NCBI RefSeq assembly: GCF_030580865.1 | Contig: NZ_JAUQSY010000011.1 | Location: 1 to 64,000 of the forward strand | Direction: 5' to 3' | DNA from: Hymenobacter aranciens | Lineage (GTDB): Bacteria > Bacteroidota > Bacteroidia > Cytophagales > Hymenobacteraceae | DNA length: 64,000 nt | In this document: positions 1 through 7,391 of the stretch, piece after piece | Position numbering within the stretch: the stretch's first letter is position 1 | Layout of the letters: each line of letters starts with the position of its first letter | Program-made: the position numbers and the translations under genes | The notes under the pieces: generated by a model | What the model was told of the DNA's origin: nothing | Databases searched by the model: none | What the model saw: the letters and a program-made list of their open reading frames with translations, nothing else

Positions 1-102
1 TCCCGCCATTTTTCTAGGGCTAGTAAAAGCCGGCGCCTAAATATTTAAAACGCCGCCCTCTTCCGAACCCACTTTTTTATTTTTAAACCCGCCACTTTTA
101 AC

Positions 103-657
103 TTAATTTCCCAGAATAACGCTGGGCGTGGTAATCTCATTGCTGCGGTGCAGCGCCCGGTCCATGATGCTGATAACGAAGCGGACTTCGGTGCCGGGTT
201 TGAACTCGTTTTCGAGGGTGAAATCCTGCTTGAAGCCCAACTCGCCTTTTTTGGCGGCTTTCTTGTCGCGGTCTTCTACCAGGGGCAGGAAATTAAACAA
301 GCCATTGTAGGTGCCGCCGGCGGGTGGGGTGTAGGGCTCAAAGACATCCGTAAGCTCGTTTTTGATGTAAGCCTGGATAAAGTAGTTGTACTTATAAGCA
401 TCATCATCGTAGGGCGCTACGGTCAGGTCCTGGCCCGTCAGGCCCAGGTCGCCGTCGCCATCCTTGAAATTGACCACCACCACCAGCGTATCAACATCGA
501 TAACCTGTCCGGGATTATCGACGTGAATCAAACGGATTTCCTTGAGCGAGATTTCGGGTGTGGTAGAAATCTCGGGGGCCGTGAGGCAGCCGCTGAGGCC
601 CGCCGTGCCCACGGCCAGCAGGCCGCCCAAGCTCAGGGTACGAAACAGATTCATCAT
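103..657 (-). CDS. Hypothetical lipoprotein
   Basis: I do not recognise the family. The reading frame is open further upstream, but the start is placed at a double Met (657 or 654) because it is followed at once by a lipoprotein signal: a hydrophobic run ending in the lipobox LSGC, so the mature protein would begin at about residue 24 and be lipid-anchored. The remaining 160 residues are rich in Asp and aromatic residues, with a stretch DFKDGDGDLG-like (NFKDGDGDLGL) that resembles a calcium-binding loop, and a tail likely to form beta strands. Proteins with this N-terminal DGDGDLG pattern are common Bacteroidota surface lipoproteins. It is divergent from the LuxE-like gene at 775, and the two share a 117-bp upstream region holding TACTTTCG boxes on the minus strand that resemble the Bacteroidota -7 element. 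Confidence 0.75.
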   Translation of the reverse strand: MMNLFRTLSLGGLLAVGTAGLSGCLTAPEISTTPEISLKEIRLIHVDNPGQVIDVDTLVVVVNFKDGDGDLGLTGQDLTVAPYDDDAYKYNYFIQAYIKNELTDVFEPYTPPAGGTYNGLFNFLPLVEDRDKKAAKKGELGFKQDFTLENEFKPGTEVRFVISIMDRALHRSNEITTPSVILGN

Positions 658-774
658 TACGCGAAGTAAAAAAGGCCGGGCAGCAAACGCCAAACCCGCG
701 CCGAAAGTACGTTTTCTCAACGAATACCCCCCTACGATAGTTTGCTGCTCGTTCGTTAACCAAGTTGCGAAAGT

Positions 775-1776
775 ATGAGTTTCCGCTCCGATTTTCTGGC
801 TGCCCTGCCGCAGCTTACGCCCGCTACCTTCGAGACGGCGGCCCTGCGCCTGTTTCAGTACCAGGCCGCGCACTGCCCGCCCTACGCCGCCTACCTGGCC
901 CGGCTGCGCCGCGACCCGGCTGCAGTCAGTACGCTGACGGATATTCCGTTTCTACCCATTGAATTCTTCAAAACCCACGAGGTGAAAACCGGGCCTGCCG
1001 CCTGGGAGCCGCAGGAAATTTTCCTCAGCAGCGGCACTACCCTGCAGCAGCGCAGCCGCCACTTGGTGCGCGAGCCCGCCCTGTACCGCGACAATGCGGC
1101 CCGCATTTTCGAGCACTACTACGGCCCGCTCACCGGGTGGACTTTTCTGGCCCTGCTGCCTTCGTACCTGGAGCAAGGCCAGTCGTCGCTGGTGGCGATG
1201 GTGGCCGATTTTGCCCGCCGCTCGGGGCAGGCGCAGGAGGCTTTTTTCCTGCACGACCACGCGGCCCTGCGCCGTGCTCTGGCCGCAGCGAAGCAGGAGG
1301 GAGGCCGCCGCGTGCTGCTCATCGGCGTGAGCTACGCGCTGCTCGATTTCGCCGCCGAGTGCGGCCCCGTGCCCGAGCTGCAAGGTCTCACCGTGCTCGA
1401 AACCGGCGGCATGAAGGGCCGCCGCCGCGAGATGATTCGCGAGGAACTGCACCAGGAACTGCAGCAAGCCTTCGGCCCGGCCGGCATCCACTCCGAGTAC
1501 GGCATGACCGAGCTGCTCAGCCAGGCTTACTCGCTCGGCGATGGCCGCTTTCACGCCACGCCGCCGCTACGCGTGCTGCTGCGCGACCCGTCGGACCCGT
1601 TTTCGGTGAGTCTGACCCGGGGCGACGGGGCCATCAACGTCATTGATTTAGCCAACGTCGATTCCTGCGCCTTTATCGAAACCAAGGATTTGGCGCGCAT
1701 GCACCCGGACGGCTCGTTTGAGGTGCTGGGGCGGATGGATAACTCGGATGTGCGGGGGTGTAATCAGCTGGTATAG
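775..1776 (+). CDS. LuxE/PaaK-like acyl-protein synthetase (acyltransferase)
   Basis: 333 residues resembling the LuxE branch of the ANL adenylating enzymes, which activate a carboxylic acid as acyl-AMP and pass the acyl group to a protein or CoA. Visible signatures are the Ser/Thr/Gly-rich phosphate loop FLSSGTTLQQRS near residue 85, the SEYGMTELLSQAY motif near residue 242 that corresponds to the YGMTE adenylation core, and a C-terminal ETKDLARMHPDGSFEVLGRMD stretch (the D-G-x-x-x-x-x-GR-D hinge). The length fits Bacteroidota 'acyl transferase' proteins of about 330 residues, shorter than full CoA ligases. The substrate cannot be read from sequence. No lux genes are nearby, so a role in luminescence is not suggested. 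The ATG at 775 fits the start of homology. Confidence 0.8.
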   Translation: MSFRSDFLAALPQLTPATFETAALRLFQYQAAHCPPYAAYLARLRRDPAAVSTLTDIPFLPIEFFKTHEVKTGPAAWEPQEIFLSSGTTLQQRSRHLVREPALYRDNAARIFEHYYGPLTGWTFLALLPSYLEQGQSSLVAMVADFARRSGQAQEAFFLHDHAALRRALAAAKQEGGRRVLLIGVSYALLDFAAECGPVPELQGLTVLETGGMKGRRREMIREELHQELQQAFGPAGIHSEYGMTELLSQAYSLGDGRFHATPPLRVLLRDPSDPFSVSLTRGDGAINVIDLANVDSCAFIETKDLARMHPDGSFEVLGRMDNSDVRGCNQLV

Positions 1777-1789
1777 CAGCAACGCATTT

Positions 1790-2224
1790 ATGACGACGAA
1801 AAAAGCGCTCAGACACTACGAGCAGATAGATAGAGAAATCGCGAAGGCCGCTTCGAGGTTCTCCCAGCAGCTCATGTCCAACTCAAAGTGGGTTCGCCTA
1901 ATTGGTAAGCTGGTAGAGCATGCTGACAAGATTCTAACAATAGAATTCAAAAAAGTGCAACAAGACCGGATTGGCCAGTTACACTTGGCTGAAGACACTG
2001 AATTTGGATTCGACTATTGGCAAACAGGCTTTGAAGGGTGCAATTCGCTTGGCGGTTGGCTGATATTTAAGGAAATTGAGTACTTGTTTTTTCCGAGGGT
2101 TATCGACGCTGGCAAACAACTAGAGCAGGATTTACAGCAAATTGAAGCCATCATAAATAGTGTTGGTCAGTTCTCACTGGAAATGGATGAGGCGGGATTA
2201 AAACTGCACTGTTACAAAGAATAG
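1790..2224 (+). CDS. Hypothetical protein
   Basis: 144 residues, start chosen at the ATG in MTTKKALRHYEQ because upstream in-frame sequence lies inside the previous gene. I do not recognise the family. The protein is soluble and charged, with predicted helices and no signal peptide, cysteine cluster or clear motif. It begins 13 bp after the LuxE-like stop, so it is probably cotranscribed with it. Its base composition is visibly more AT-rich than its neighbours, which may point to later acquisition. It ends 33 bp before a strong palindrome that separates it from the convergent response regulator. Confidence 0.6.
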   Translation: MTTKKALRHYEQIDREIAKAASRFSQQLMSNSKWVRLIGKLVEHADKILTIEFKKVQQDRIGQLHLAEDTEFGFDYWQTGFEGCNSLGGWLIFKEIEYLFFPRVIDAGKQLEQDLQQIEAIINSVGQFSLEMDEAGLKLHCYKE

Positions 2225-2257
2225 TAAATAGCCAAAGAAAATAGCTAATAGGAACGC

Positions 2258-2346
2258 CTGTCATGCTGAACGCAGTGAAGCATCCTCTCACGCCGGAATA
2301 ATTAATTCTAGCGTGAGAGGATGCTTCACTGCGTTCAGCATGACAG
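2258..2346. repeat. Dispersed palindrome, family TGTCATGCTGAACGC, copy 1
   Basis: Two 36-bp arms (2258-2293 and 2311-2346) are perfect inverted repeats around an AT-rich 17-bp loop. The outer ends read CTGTCATGCTGAACGCAGTG. It lies between the convergent genes ending at 2224 and 2355 and could act as a bidirectional terminator. Related copies occur at 26741-26850 and 58283-58394. Confidence 0.9.
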
Positions 2347-2354
2347 AACGGAGT

Positions 2355-3521
2355 TTACTTCCCCGCGTACGCCTTGGCGTCGGCTTCGGCAATAGTGTCG
2401 TCGCTCATAATCACCAGCCGCTCCACCACGTTGCGCAGCTCGCGGATATTGCCGCGCCAGTCGAGGCCCTGCAGGTAGCTCAGGGCGGCGGCGTCGATTT
2501 TCTTGGGCTTAGTGCCGTAGTCGGCGGCGATGTCGTTGAGGAATTTCTCAATTAATTCCGGAATGTCGTCGCGACGGTCGTTGAGGGCGGGCACCTGAAT
2601 TAATATCACCGAGAGGCGGTGGTAAAGGTCTTCGCGGAAGTTTTTGTCGGCGATTTCCTGCAATAAATTCTTGTTGGTAGCGGCCACTACGCGCACGTTC
2701 ACCGAAATTTCCTTTTCGCCGCCCACGCGGGTGATTTTGCTTTCTTGCAATGCCCGCAGCACCTTGGCCTGGGCCGAGAGGCTCATGTCGCCGATTTCGT
2801 CGAGGAAGAGCGTGCCGCCGTCGGCCTGCTCGAACTTGCCGATGCGCTGCTTCACGGCCGAGGTGAAGGAACCTTTTTCGTGGCCGAACAGCTCGCTTTC
2901 GATGAGCTCGGAGGGGATGGCGGCGCAGTTCACCTCCACCATCGGGCCGTCGGCGCGGGGGCTGAGCTCGTGCAGCTGCCGGGCCACCATCTCCTTGCCG
3001 GCGCCGTTGGGGCCGGTGATGAGGACGCGGGCATCGGTGGGGGCTACTTTTTCGATGGCCTTGCGCACGGCGCCCAGCGCCGCCGACGAGCCCACCATCT
3101 CGGAGCCTTTGGAGGTGACGGCGAGCTTCTTTTTGAGGGTTTTGGTTTCGGTGGTGAGCTTGCTGCGGTCGAGGGCGTTGCGCACAGTCACGAGCAGGCG
3201 GTTGAGGTCGGGGGGCTTGGGCAGGAAGTCGAAAGCGCCTTTCTTGGTGGCTTCCACGGCCGTATCGATGCTGCCGTGGGCCGACACCATGATGAAGGCG
3301 GCGTCGGTGCCGAGCTTGCGGGCGCGCTCGAGCACTTCGAGGCCGTCCATTTTGGGCATTTTGATGTCGCAGAGCACCACGTCGTACTTCTGCTGGATAA
3401 GCAGGTCGAGGCCGGCGGGGCCGTCTTCGGCCTGGTCCACCTTGTAGTCTTCAAACTCCAGGATTTCCTTCAGCGTGGTGCGGATGGCTTTTTCGTCGTC
3501 GATGATGAGAATGCGGGGCAT
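2355..3521 (-). CDS. Sigma-54-type response regulator (REC-AAA+), no HTH
   Basis: 388 residues. An N-terminal receiver domain (MPRILIIDDEKA, phosphoacceptor Asp in VVLCDIKMPKMDG, Lys in FLPKPP) is followed by an AAA+ sigma-54 interaction domain with Walker A ITGPNGAGKE, Walker B GGTLFLDEIGD and an arginine finger region. It belongs to the NtrC family of enhancer-binding regulators. Two departures are visible: the sigma-54 contact loop reads GSFTSA instead of the usual GAFTGA, and the protein stops after the AAA+ lid without the Fis-type helix-turn-helix. It may therefore act without specific DNA binding or from solution. The start is set at MPRIL because the receiver fold begins there; upstream in-frame codons look non-coding. 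Its stop lies 8 bp from the palindrome at 2258-2346. Confidence 0.92.
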   Translation of the reverse strand: MPRILIIDDEKAIRTTLKEILEFEDYKVDQAEDGPAGLDLLIQQKYDVVLCDIKMPKMDGLEVLERARKLGTDAAFIMVSAHGSIDTAVEATKKGAFDFLPKPPDLNRLLVTVRNALDRSKLTTETKTLKKKLAVTSKGSEMVGSSAALGAVRKAIEKVAPTDARVLITGPNGAGKEMVARQLHELSPRADGPMVEVNCAAIPSELIESELFGHEKGSFTSAVKQRIGKFEQADGGTLFLDEIGDMSLSAQAKVLRALQESKITRVGGEKEISVNVRVVAATNKNLLQEIADKNFREDLYHRLSVILIQVPALNDRRDDIPELIEKFLNDIAADYGTKPKKIDAAALSYLQGLDWRGNIRELRNVVERLVIMSDDTIAEADAKAYAGK

Positions 3522-3602
3522 GGGGGAGGGGCAAATTGGTTGCGAAGCCAAAGTAACGCAAACCAGCGGCAACGGTTAGCGGCTGGCCTCGCCAAGCCCG
3601 GC

Positions 3603-3771
3603 GCTCCACAAGCCTTGCCCGGTTTCCCTTCCGGGCTTGTGGGAGCTCCACAAGCCTCGTCCAGGTTCCCTTCCAGCCTTGTGGAACTCCCATAAGCCCT
3701 CCCCGGATTCCCTTCCAGCCTTGTGGAGCTCCCACAAGCCCGGAAGGGAAACCGGGCAAGGCTTGTGGAGC
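3603..3771. repeat. 43-bp tandem repeat with one inverted unit
   Basis: Four related units of about 42-43 bp, each holding CACAAGCC and CCCTTCC blocks. Units 1 to 3 are direct repeats. Unit 4 is inverted, and 3603-3647 is the exact reverse complement of 3727-3771 (45 bp). The region between the response regulator start (3521) and the rnpB terminator (3788) holds nothing else that I recognise; short open frames across it are repeat translations. Confidence 0.85.
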
Positions 3772-3787
3772 TTCCAGTAGCTGGCAC

Positions 3788-3851
3788 GCATTGCCCATCA
3801 CAAAAACGGCCACCCCGTTGCCGGAATGGCCGTTTTTGTAATGGGCAATGC
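3788..3851 (-). terminator. rnpB terminator hairpin
   Basis: A long inverted repeat whose inner part is a GGCCA...TGGCC stem flanked by A5 on one side and T5 on the other, so it could terminate transcription on either strand. It directly follows the 3' end of rnpB on the minus strand; its outer arms (GCATTGCCCAT / ATGGGCAATGC) overlap the 3' strand of the P1 helix. Confidence 0.7.
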
Positions 3852-4322
3852 GCCGCGTAAGCCGGGTTCTGTCCGCCACCCCGAGGGGCGGCGTCTCCAC
3901 CATTTATCTAGGCCAGTCCTCGCGGAAAGGCTCCATCAACCTACCCGCTGGCGCCGGACGGGCCGCCCGGTGCCGCCTTCCCGAAAGAAAGCGACGTGCC
4001 AGCTTATTTGGTCTTTCAACCCCTGAGGTTTACCCAGCCGGCGTGGTCACCCAGCCGCTGGTGCGCTCTTACCGCACCTTTTCACCCTTACCCTATTTGA
4101 GTTATGAGTTTTGAGTTATGAATTTTGAGTTGGCATAACGTCAATTCAAAATTCATAACTCAAAACTCATAACTCCCAAAAGGCGGTTATTTTCTGTGGC
4201 ACTGGCTGTCCCGGCCCGATTGGCCGGTCCTTCCCGTTAGGAAGCAGGGTGCCCTGCGTTGCCCGGACTTTCCTCCCCGCCCGCCGCCGGGGCAGCGGGC
4301 GCGGCGGTGGAGTGGCGCATTG
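3846..4322 (-). ncRNA. rnpB: RNase P RNA (bacterial class A)
   Basis: Catalytic RNA of ribonuclease P, which trims tRNA 5' leaders. On the minus strand the diagnostic blocks appear in order: GAGGAAAGTCCGGGC (near 4274), a GGGTGCC-like segment, GGTAAGGGTGAAAAGGTGCGG with AAGAGCGCACC (near 4090-4060), a GGCCAAATAAGC segment (near 4010), the TGGCCTAGATAAATG block (near 3905) and the 3' ACAGAACCCGGCTTA (near 3870). The ends are set by helix P1, where CAATGCGCC at 4322-4314 pairs with GGCGCATTG at 3854-3846. The total of 477 nt is long for the family because the P12 region carries a roughly 80-nt palindrome of heptamers (4098-4175). Removing it leaves about 400 nt, the usual size. Confidence 0.95.
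4098..4175. repeat. Heptamer palindrome inside rnpB P12
   Basis: The left arm is a run of 7-nt units (GAGTTAT, GAGTTTT, GAGTTAT, GAATTTT, GAGTTGG). The right arm 4142-4175 is its reverse complement, with a short loop. It lies exactly between the conserved GGTAAGGGTGAAA block and the upstream AAATAACCGCC strand of rnpB, the position of helix P12, so the RNA can fold it as an extended P12 stem. A related heptamer palindrome lies at 30600-30715. Confidence 0.85.
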
Positions 4323-4329
4323 CGTGGGG

Positions 4330-4337
4330 CAAAGGTA
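4330..4337 (-). promoter_or_regulatory. rnpB promoter, -7 element
   Basis: TACCTTTG on the minus strand matches the Bacteroidota -7 consensus TAnnTTTG in full and ends 7 nt before the P1 helix of rnpB, the expected distance to a start site. A TTG at 4361-4363 is 23 nt upstream, slightly long for the -33 element. Confidence 0.7.
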
Positions 4338-4435
4338 CGCCGGCGAACGGTGGTGCCGGGCAAGAGCCCCGAAAAAGCGCCTGCCGGCCACATCAGCCGC
4401 GGGGCTGGCTGCCTTCGCATGCAGGCTCCACGCCC

Positions 4436-4470
4436 AAAAAAGCCCCCGCCGGCCGGGCCGACGGGGGCTT
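4436..4470 (-). terminator. Rho-independent terminator
   Basis: A GCCCCCG/CGGGGGC-type stem (4442-4468) followed on the minus strand by six T residues. It lies 22 bp after the stop of the lipoprotein gene at 4492-5256. Confidence 0.85.
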
Positions 4471-4491
4471 CTGCTGAAGCTTTAACCCAGG

Positions 4492-5256
4492 CTAGTACGC
4501 CAGATTGCTGAAGCTGCCGCTGATGGCTTTGTTGCCCGTGCCCCCGCCCGCGGCCGAGGGTACGGCCGTGGCCGTAAAGGTGCCCGATACCGTGCGCGGG
4601 TTGGTGCCCACGGCCGTGACGGTGAGTGTGCCCGTGCCGCCCGCGCCCATCGTGTCCCACTGCTGCGCGCTGGTGCCGCTGATAACGGCATAGGTCAGCA
4701 TCGCCGGAGCGGTGAGCGGGAACGTGCCGGCCGCGTTGGCGAAGCTCGGTACGATGAGCGACACCGTCTGGCCGCTGGCGCCGCCCATGATGATGGCCAG
4801 CGAACCAGCCTGCGAAACCGCCGAAGCCGTGCTCAGGGCCACGGCCGTGCCGCCTACGGAGAGGGAGTTGCTGCCGGTGGTGGTGCCGCCGCCCGGGGTC
4901 CCGATGCGCGTGGCCATGACGGTGGGGGCCGTAGCCACGCCGCCGCCCGACACGGTTACGTTTTGCGGGGCGGGGGTGTTGTAGCCCGTGCCCGCTGTGT
5001 AGGTGATGGTGTAGGTGCCATCGGCCAGGTTGCTAAACGAGTAAGTGCCAGCAACGGGGCTGGTTTGCGCGTTAAAGGTCCGGTTGGCGTTGTTGGAGGC
5101 ATTGACGATGTACACCGCCTCGGCCGGCTCAATCTGGCCGGTGATGGAACCGGTGCCCGAAACGTTGGGCGAGGGGTTGTCGGCGTCGCAGCCGGCCAGG
5201 AGCAGGGCCCCACCGGCCACTACGGTAAGCGTGAGCGTATGGAAAACGTTTTTCAT
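4492..5256 (-). CDS. Secreted lipoprotein with carboxypeptidase-regulatory-like repeat and beta-sandwich tail
   Basis: 254 residues. The start at 5256 gives a classic lipoprotein signal (MKNVFHTL, hydrophobic core, lipobox LLAGC). After a Gly/Asn-rich linker, residues 35-115 (GSITGQIEPAEAVYIV, ADGTYTITYTAGTGY) resemble a carboxypeptidase-regulatory/SpaA-like beta-sandwich. Residues 125-254, with GTLTVTAVGTNPRTVSGTFTATA and a GSFSNLAY end, resemble the DUF6252 family of Bacteroidota lipoproteins. It is probably a surface protein of unknown partner. It is monocistronic, with a good promoter upstream (5309-5338) and a terminator downstream. Confidence 0.82.
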   Translation of the reverse strand: MKNVFHTLTLTVVAGGALLLAGCDADNPSPNVSGTGSITGQIEPAEAVYIVNASNNANRTFNAQTSPVAGTYSFSNLADGTYTITYTAGTGYNTPAPQNVTVSGGGVATAPTVMATRIGTPGGGTTTGSNSLSVGGTAVALSTASAVSQAGSLAIIMGGASGQTVSLIVPSFANAAGTFPLTAPAMLTYAVISGTSAQQWDTMGAGGTGTLTVTAVGTNPRTVSGTFTATAVPSAAGGGTGNKAISGSFSNLAY

Positions 5257-5308
5257 GAGAAAGCTTGAACTTGAGAATAATAAATGAAGGATGAAGAAAG
5301 CATTCAAG

Positions 5309-5338
5309 CAAAGATAATAGCATAAACCGGGCTGCCAA
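5309..5338 (-). promoter_or_regulatory. Bacteroidota-type promoter for the 4492-5256 lipoprotein
   Basis: On the minus strand TTG (5338-5336) is followed after 19 nt by TATCTTTG (5316-5309), matching the -33 TTG and -7 TAnnTTTG pair with ideal spacing. The predicted 5' untranslated leader is about 45 nt. Confidence 0.75.
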
Positions 5339-5451
5339 TCGTTGGCCCCCAAAGAGGAAAATATTTATCGTGACCAGCTTATCGACTTACCCACGGCGTT
5401 GGCTGCCAGGGCCGGCCGCTGCCGGCAAAATCGCCGGACGCGGCTGCCGAG

Positions 5452-7317
5452 CTATTTGCCCTCCCACACATTATCAGCCGGGTAGCTGTCGGGCGTTAGG
5501 GTGGCGCCCAGGGTCAGGCGCTTCACGGCCTGGGGGGTGGGCACGGGCACCGTCACGCTGGTGGCGCCGCTTTCCCACACGCCGATGCTGCGGTGGATTT
5601 TCTGGGTGGTGCCGTCGGCCAGCTGCACGGTCAGGTCCACCGGCACGGGCTTGCTGCCCTTGGCCTGAATGGTTACGTCGTAGCCGCTGCCGTTTTTCTT
5701 CACCTCCGCGATGGCCAAATCGGGGTAGCCGCCGTCGAAAAACCAGCGCTGCCAGAACCAGTTGAGGTTGCGCCCGCTGCCGGCATTCATCGAGTTGAAG
5801 AAATCATAAGGCATGGGGTGCTTGCCGTGCCAGCTGCGGATGTAGGTGTGCAGGGCCTGGGTAAACAGCTCGTCGCCGAGCAAGTCCTTCACGTAGAGGT
5901 AGCCCAGGCCGGGCTTGGGGTAGGAGTTGAGGAAGAATGCCTCGCCCGTTTGCTGAGTGCTGAGGGTGGTGATGGGCACGTCGCGCTCGGTGCCGGCGGC
6001 GCGGGCGTAGGGTGCAATGCCGTAGTCGTCGTCGAGCTTGGGGTCGATGAGCGGCGAGATGAGCCACTCGCCGATGGTGGCCCAGCCCTCGTCCATCCAG
6101 CCGTATTTCGTCTCGTTGGTGCCCATGTAAAACGGGAACATCGTATGGAAAATCTCGTGGTCGGTGAGCGTAATGGCGTCCTCGCGGGTAGCGGTGGGGT
6201 TGTCGTTCACCATCATTGGGTACTCCATCTGGTCCAACCCATCAAACACCGTTTCGTGGGCGTAGGGGAAGGGCCATTTGGGGAAGGTATAACTCATCGC
6301 CTCCACCGTTTTGCGGCTGAAATCAATGACTTCCTCATAGTCTTTATGCCGGGGGTTATATACCGCATCCACGCGGGTGCGGCGCCTGGTGGCGGGGTCC
6401 ACTACCAGGCTGCTACTCTGCCACACGTAGTGGTCGGCGAGGGCAAAGACGAAGTCCGTCACGTCCTGCGCCTCGAAGCGCCAGGTGGTGGTGGGCGCCG
6501 TCGTGGCCGTGATGCCGCCCGCTTTCAAATCGGCCGGCGTGATGATGCTCGTGATGGCGTCCTGGGTTTCGGCGGTGCGCAGGCGCTGCACGTACTTTTT
6601 GGCCAGCACCTGGTCGGCGTTTTTAAGGTCGCCGGTGGCCCACACCACGAAGTTTTTGGGCACCGTGATGGCCGCCTTGAAGGAGCCGAAGTCGTTGTAA
6701 AACTCCTGCGAGCCAAGGTAAGGGTGCTTGTTCCAGCCGTCAATGTCGTCGTACACGGCAATGCGCGGGAAGAAGTAGGCCACGAAGGCCGCGCCCGGCT
6801 CAATCTGCCCCGTGCGCTGGTGCGAGCCTTTGTTTACAGTGTAGGAATACGTTACCTGCACCCTGGCCGTCTGCCGGCTGCCGATGGCGCGGGGCAGGGG
6901 CACGGTCAGGTTGGTGGCTTCCATTTCCCAGTCGCGGGCGGCGATGGCCTGGCCGTCTACGGTCAGCTTGTCGATGCGCATGCCCTCGTCCATGTCGGCC
7001 GGGCCCATAGCTTTGGCGCGGGGGGCGCCTTTCTGGTACAGGTTGGGGTAGAGCTTAAACCACAGCTGGTTCAGCGCGTCGGGGCTGTTGTTGTGGTAAG
7101 TGATGGTGGCCGTGCCCGCCAGCTTGCGCGTGGTCGGGTCGAAGCTCACGGCCAGGTCGTATTCGGCCGTGTTTTGCCAGTAGTTGGGGCCGGGCTGGCC
7201 GCCGGGGCTGCGGGTGCCCTTGAGGTAGGTAGCCTGAATGTCGCGCGGCACCGGCAGGGTAGGCTGGGCCAGGGCCGGCGCCGCGGCCAGCACGAGGAGA
7301 AGGGAAAGGAAACGCAT
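5452..7317 (-). CDS. M1-family zinc metallopeptidase, secreted
   Basis: 621 residues with a signal peptide (MRFLSLLLVLAAAPALAQ). It follows the M1/gluzincin plan: an N-terminal beta domain, then the catalytic domain with the zinc motif HEIFH (HExxH) in DHEIFHTMFPF and the third zinc ligand Glu in WMDEGWAT, 18-20 residues on. The QMEYPMMVND segment takes the place of the exopeptidase GAMEN motif, so true N-terminal exopeptidase activity is uncertain. The C-terminal 130 residues are beta-rich, as in Bacteroidota M1 homologues. The start at 7317 is chosen because it opens the signal peptide; the in-frame extension upstream overlaps the neighbouring gene. It lies 74 bp downstream of the metallophosphoesterase on the same strand. 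Confidence 0.9.
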   Translation of the reverse strand: MRFLSLLLVLAAAPALAQPTLPVPRDIQATYLKGTRSPGGQPGPNYWQNTAEYDLAVSFDPTTRKLAGTATITYHNNSPDALNQLWFKLYPNLYQKGAPRAKAMGPADMDEGMRIDKLTVDGQAIAARDWEMEATNLTVPLPRAIGSRQTARVQVTYSYTVNKGSHQRTGQIEPGAAFVAYFFPRIAVYDDIDGWNKHPYLGSQEFYNDFGSFKAAITVPKNFVVWATGDLKNADQVLAKKYVQRLRTAETQDAITSIITPADLKAGGITATTAPTTTWRFEAQDVTDFVFALADHYVWQSSSLVVDPATRRRTRVDAVYNPRHKDYEEVIDFSRKTVEAMSYTFPKWPFPYAHETVFDGLDQMEYPMMVNDNPTATREDAITLTDHEIFHTMFPFYMGTNETKYGWMDEGWATIGEWLISPLIDPKLDDDYGIAPYARAAGTERDVPITTLSTQQTGEAFFLNSYPKPGLGYLYVKDLLGDELFTQALHTYIRSWHGKHPMPYDFFNSMNAGSGRNLNWFWQRWFFDGGYPDLAIAEVKKNGSGYDVTIQAKGSKPVPVDLTVQLADGTTQKIHRSIGVWESGATSVTVPVPTPQAVKRLTLGATLTPDSYPADNVWEGK

Positions 7318-7391
7318 CAAACGAAAAAAAGACGGGAGGTAGCCCGTCGCCAGCCGCCGGAGTAGCGGCCCATAAGGTAAGAAAACGGGGT

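Noticed and set aside
3451..3903. Overlapping minus-strand frames with repeats such as ACGSSTRLEGN
   Set aside because: They are translations of the 43-bp tandem repeat and have no start region or composition of a gene.
5593..7365. A 590-codon plus-strand open frame
   Set aside because: It is antisense to the M1-like peptidase, whose signal peptide and HEIFH motif are clear. The translation is rich in Gly, Val and His with no motif, as GC-rich antisense frames usually are.
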